Shown here: piece after piece, positions 60,304 through 64,000 of the stretch
How the letters are laid out: each line of letters opens with the position of its first letter
Position numbering within the stretch: the stretch's first letter is position 1
Assembly (NCBI GenBank): GCA_902597865.1
Contig: CACJZL010000001.1
Location: 1 to 64,000 of the forward strand
Length of the DNA stretch: 64,000 nucleotides
Direction: 5' to 3'
DNA from: an uncultured Pelagibacteraceae bacterium
GTDB lineage: Bacteria; Pseudomonadota; Alphaproteobacteria; Pelagibacterales; Pelagibacteraceae
The notes under the pieces: generated by a model
Told to the model about the DNA's origin: nothing
The model's database searches: none
What the model saw: the letters and a program-made list of their open reading frames with translations, nothing else
Program-made: the position numbers and the translations under genes

Positions 60304-61392
60304 TTAAAAATTAAACCCCTTATTTGCAAATTTCTCTGAAATTTTCTTTAAGAAAAAACTGTTATCTAAAGTCTCTGAAATTTTTTTGTTATCTAATATT
60401 TTAAATCTATTTTCTTTTTCAAAAAAATTGTGGAGAAAATCAATGCCATACGCAAAAAAGAAATTATTATGTTTCCTGTCTTTTTCAAAAGCTATGATAG
60501 CAGTCGATAGCTCTAAACCTAGATCTATATTCTTTTGAATTTGATCAGTTAAAGATTTTATATCTCTTACTGTCATGTTAAATCCCTGCCCTGCTAAAGG
60601 ATGGACTTTGTGAAGAGTGTCTCCAAAGGATAAAATATTTTTATAAGTATATTTTTTTGATAAAAAGAAATTTAATCTAAATTTATCTACATTAAAAAAT
60701 TTTTTAATCTTATAAAATTTGTTATATTTTTTAACAAGTTCTTTAAATTCACTTTCATTTATATCTAACTTATCGGTTACCGAATAAACTAGGGAAGTTT
60801 TCGAATTAGAAATTGGCAAGAAAGCTAAGGGACCCCTTTTTGTAAAAATCTGAACTGATGTATTATTTTTTAATTTTTGATGATCAATCACGGAAATATA
60901 GGATGTGCTTTTGTAATCTTTTTTTATGTTTTGAAAAAAGAATTTTTTATTAATAATGTTATTTGTTTCTGAATTAACAAAAAATTGAAAATCTTTTTTC
61001 TTTAATAATTTTAAGTAATCAGAATCCTTTTTGATATTGCTTTCTTTGAAATCTTTTCTTTTCTTTAATTTTTTATAAACACTGTCAAATAAAAGGTGAT
61101 TTTTCACTATAAAGAAAAGCGAATTTTTATTATCAAACTTTAAAAAAGTTTCTTTGGAATCATTTTTATAAAGAAAAATTTTACTTATTTTTTGACCAAT
61201 TTTTTCAACATCTAAGTCGTACTTTTTCAAAAACTTAATATTTTCAAAAGATAATCCAATAGTCCTGTTATAGTTAATTTTTGCTAACTTATTTTTTTTT
61301 TGATGGTACAGATGAACTGATATCCCTTTTTTAATTAAAACTTGAGATAAAATTAAGTTCGTTAAGTTTTTTCCAAATAAGCAAATTTTCAT
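60304..61392 (-). CDS. Divergent UbiH/VisC-type FAD monooxygenase
   Basis: SFGDTLHKVHPLAGQGFNMTVRDIKSLTDQI motif; N-terminal MKICLFGKNLTNLILSQVLIKKGI. Confidence 0.8.
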   Translation of the reverse strand: MKICLFGKNLTNLILSQVLIKKGISVHLYHQKKNKLAKINYNRTIGLSFENIKFLKKYDLDVEKIGQKISKIFLYKNDSKETFLKFDNKNSLFFIVKNHLLFDSVYKKLKKRKDFKESNIKKDSDYLKLLKKKDFQFFVNSETNNIINKKFFFQNIKKDYKSTSYISVIDHQKLKNNTSVQIFTKRGPLAFLPISNSKTSLVYSVTDKLDINESEFKELVKKYNKFYKIKKFFNVDKFRLNFFLSKKYTYKNILSFGDTLHKVHPLAGQGFNMTVRDIKSLTDQIQKNIDLGLELSTAIIAFEKDRKHNNFFFAYGIDFLHNFFEKENRFKILDNKKISETLDNSFFLKKISEKFANKGFNF

Positions 61393-61452
61393 AAATATTT
61401 TTAATTTTAACAATAAATATTAAATGATACAAAGTGATAAATTTGATTCTTT

Positions 61453-63507
61453 ATGAATTTAAAAATTAAGAATATCGATCTAAAAGCATTTATATTTAAT
61501 CGCTTAGTTGAAATTTTTGCAATTGGGCTGTTTATATTAGCGATTTTACTGTCTTTGGCAGTGGTAACTTACACGCCGGATGATCCAAATTTTATTTTTT
61601 CTGAGGGACAAAAAGTTAAAAATTTGCTCGGAATTAATGGAAGTATAATATCAGACTTTTTTTTTCAATCGGTCGGATTAATAAGTTATTTTATTCCTAT
61701 AACAATTATCTTTTCAGCAATTAATATTTTTTTTAAAAAGACGCCAAGTATAATTGTAAATAATATTTTTTTAGTAGTTTGTTATAGTTTAATCGGAACT
61801 TTCTTTTTAAGTGTTTTTTTAACATCGCCCTACTTTCTTTACATTAATGGAAATGGTGGATTTGTTGGTAATTTCTTAAATGAGTCAGTTTTTTTAAAAC
61901 TTGAGTTCTTGAATAATAAAACTACTTATTATTTTTCTTTAATAACTTTTATTCTTTTATTTGTATTAAGTTTAAATCCAAATTCTTATTGGATTAAAAT
62001 ATTTATAAAAAGGAAAAAAGGTGATCAGGTTAAAGATCAAATCGTAAGTCAGGATCCACAATTTAAAGAAAAAGAAACTGTTCAAGAAACTTTTAACCTC
62101 AGTGAGTCCATTTCTGAGCCCAAAAAAGTAGGTGCTTTTAAACTTCCATCACTTGATTTCCTCAAGGTTCCAGAAAAGAAAGTTAAAAATGCAAAAGAAG
62201 AAAAAAAAGTTGATGCTGATTTTTTGGAAAAAGTATTGTTAGATTTTGGTGTACAAGGAAAAATAACAAAAATAAGTACGGGTCCAGTTGTTACACTTAA
62301 CGAGTTTGAACCTGCTGCGGGAGTTAAAGTCTCAAAAATCGTAAACCTATCAGAGGATATAGCAAGAAATACAAGCTCTGAGTCTGCGAGGATTTCTACA
62401 ATTCCAGGATCTAGTACGATCGGTATTGAACTACCGAATTCATTTAGAGACAATGTTATGTTAAGAGAAATAATATCTAGTCCAAAATTTAACAATAAAG
62501 ATTTAAAATTACCGATAGCACTTGGTAAAAGTATTTCTGGTCAACCATTAATTGGAGATTTAACTTCAATGCCACATCTTTTGATTGCTGGTACCACCGG
62601 CTCTGGTAAATCTGTGTGTATAAATACAATTATTCTTTCATTGCTATACAGACACAAACCAGAAATTTGTAAGTTCATTTTAATTGATCCTAAGATGTTA
62701 GAGCTTTCGACATATGAAGGAATTCCCCATCTATTATGTCCTGTGATAACTGAGGCAAAAAAAGCTGCCTCAGTTTTAGGTTGGGTAGTAAAAGAAATGG
62801 AAAATAGATACAAATTAATGACAAAGGTTGGCGTTAGAAATATTGACAGTTACAACGCTAAACACAAAATTTCTATGCCTTACATTGTAGTTATAGTAGA
62901 CGAAATGTCAGATCTTATGTTGGTTGCTAGTAAGGACATTGAAAATTGTATTCAGAAACTCTCTCAAATGGCAAGGGCCGCAGGTATTCATATAATCATG
63001 GCAACGCAAAGACCTAGCGTTGATGTAATTACAGGTACTATCAAAGCAAATTTCCCAACTCGTATATCTTTTCAAGTGTCTTCAAAAATTGATAGTAGAA
63101 CAATTCTTGGAGAACAAGGTGCTGAACAACTATTAGGGAAAGGGGATATGCTTTTTATGTCTTCTGCTAATCGAATTACAAGAATTCATGCACCATTTGT
63201 CTCGGATAATGAAATTGAAAAAATAAATTCTTTTCTTAAATCACAAGCAGATCCGGAATATGTTGATGAGATATTGAATTTATCTTCTGAAAGTCCATCT
63301 GATGATGGATCTGACGACTCAGATCAAGATGATGAGCTTTACAATAAAGCCCTTGAAATAATCAAATCTGAGGGAAAAGCATCAACCTCCTTTTTGCAAA
63401 GAAAACTTCAAATAGGTTACAATAGGGCCGCGAGAATAATAGATATTATGGAAAGTAGAGGCATTGTCAGTAAAGCTAATCATGTTGGCAAAAGAGAATT
63501 GTTGTAA
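61453..63507 (+). CDS. ftsK: DNA translocase FtsK
   Basis: 4 TM helices; HLLIAGTTGSGKSVCINTIILSLLYRH, VIVDEMSDLMLVA, MARAAGIHIIMATQRPSVDVITG, C-terminal gamma domain. Confidence 0.96.
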   Translation: MNLKIKNIDLKAFIFNRLVEIFAIGLFILAILLSLAVVTYTPDDPNFIFSEGQKVKNLLGINGSIISDFFFQSVGLISYFIPITIIFSAINIFFKKTPSIIVNNIFLVVCYSLIGTFFLSVFLTSPYFLYINGNGGFVGNFLNESVFLKLEFLNNKTTYYFSLITFILLFVLSLNPNSYWIKIFIKRKKGDQVKDQIVSQDPQFKEKETVQETFNLSESISEPKKVGAFKLPSLDFLKVPEKKVKNAKEEKKVDADFLEKVLLDFGVQGKITKISTGPVVTLNEFEPAAGVKVSKIVNLSEDIARNTSSESARISTIPGSSTIGIELPNSFRDNVMLREIISSPKFNNKDLKLPIALGKSISGQPLIGDLTSMPHLLIAGTTGSGKSVCINTIILSLLYRHKPEICKFILIDPKMLELSTYEGIPHLLCPVITEAKKAASVLGWVVKEMENRYKLMTKVGVRNIDSYNAKHKISMPYIVVIVDEMSDLMLVASKDIENCIQKLSQMARAAGIHIIMATQRPSVDVITGTIKANFPTRISFQVSSKIDSRTILGEQGAEQLLGKGDMLFMSSANRITRIHAPFVSDNEIEKINSFLKSQADPEYVDEILNLSSESPSDDGSDDSDQDDELYNKALEIIKSEGKASTSFLQRKLQIGYNRAARIIDIMESRGIVSKANHVGKRELL

Positions 63508-64000
63508 TGAGAACAATTTTTCTGATTTTAATCATTTTTTTTATATTAGCTCAAAAACATGCTTACACAGAACCTAAAATTATTAAAAAAATTTCTGAGA
63601 TTGAAAATTTTACATTTGATTTTGAACAACTAATTAACGATAAAAAAGAAACTGGTAACTGTATTATTTCATTCAATAATAAAATGATATGCAAATACGA
63701 TGAGACTGGGAAGTTAATCGTATCTAATGGAAAGACACTTTTAATCAAAAACAAAAGCTCAAATTTTGTGAATACTTATAAAACTGAGAATACTTACTTT
63801 AAATATTTTCTTAATAAAGAATTTTTAATCACAAAAATCGAGGGAAACATTATCGAGAAAGACCAAAATTTTCTCCTTCCAATTAATGATAAAAGTAATC
63901 AATTAAATATTTTTTTTGATAAGAATAATTATTTAATTAAAGGATGGGAAACTATTGATTTATATGGCAATAAAGTAAAGTCCAATATTGTTGTTAAAAA
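63507..64000 (+). CDS. lolA: Outer-membrane lipoprotein carrier protein LolA (runs off window)
   Basis: MRTIFLILIIFFILAQKHAYTEPKIIKKISEIENFTFDFEQ...; LolA-type layout immediately after ftsK. Confidence 0.78.
   Translation, partial: MRTIFLILIIFFILAQKHAYTEPKIIKKISEIENFTFDFEQLINDKKETGNCIISFNNKMICKYDETGKLIVSNGKTLLIKNKSSNFVNTYKTENTYFKYFLNKEFLITKIEGNIIEKDQNFLLPINDKSNQLNIFFDKNNYLIKGWETIDLYGNKVKSNIVVK

Noticed and set aside
1-64000. Prophage, transposon, toxin-antitoxin or defence island
   Set aside because: No integrase, transposase, phage structural, restriction or Cas-type proteins seen among the ORFs.

Overview
The window is a compact, AT-rich stretch of chromosome with tightly packed, often overlapping genes. 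DmdA, gene content and composition suggest the SAR11/Pelagibacter lineage (inference). I see no prophage, transposon or CRISPR array. Main blocks: (i) a minus-strand run ffh-rpsP-trmD-rplS-leuC-leuD-leuB-dmdC-dmdB-alpha/beta hydrolase-dmdA-asd, placing DMSP demethylation directly downstream of ribosomal and leucine genes; (ii) dapF-ftsY; (iii) a TRAP transporter with amidase and 2-hydroxy-acid/keto-acid enzymes, including tandem FMN 2-hydroxy-acid dehydrogenases; (iv) a PagL-like gene joined to ccmC-D-E-F-G-H; (v) argG, a short photolyase-like gene with an unlisted DUF2256 mini-gene, a small glycan/membrane segment and an FeS-BCP-type photolyase-like gene; (vi) folD/yggT/mscS/hemD/hemC, tsaD, EVE, acs, and a DUF4212/SSS symporter; (vii) rpe, heparinase-like, purH, phhB, tRNA-Gly, ubiH-like, ftsK, lolA. 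Best leads: a structured RNA candidate in the ffh 5' region with possible Shine-Dalgarno sequestration; an alpha/beta hydrolase translationally coupled inside the dmd cluster; a photolyase-like protein that seems to have lost most iron-sulfur ligands; a short photolyase plus DUF2256 pair; a 27/54-nt tandem repeat forming the bS16 tail; and a strongly basic N-terminal extension on acetyl-CoA synthetase. All calls come from reading sequence and motifs; no database search was run.
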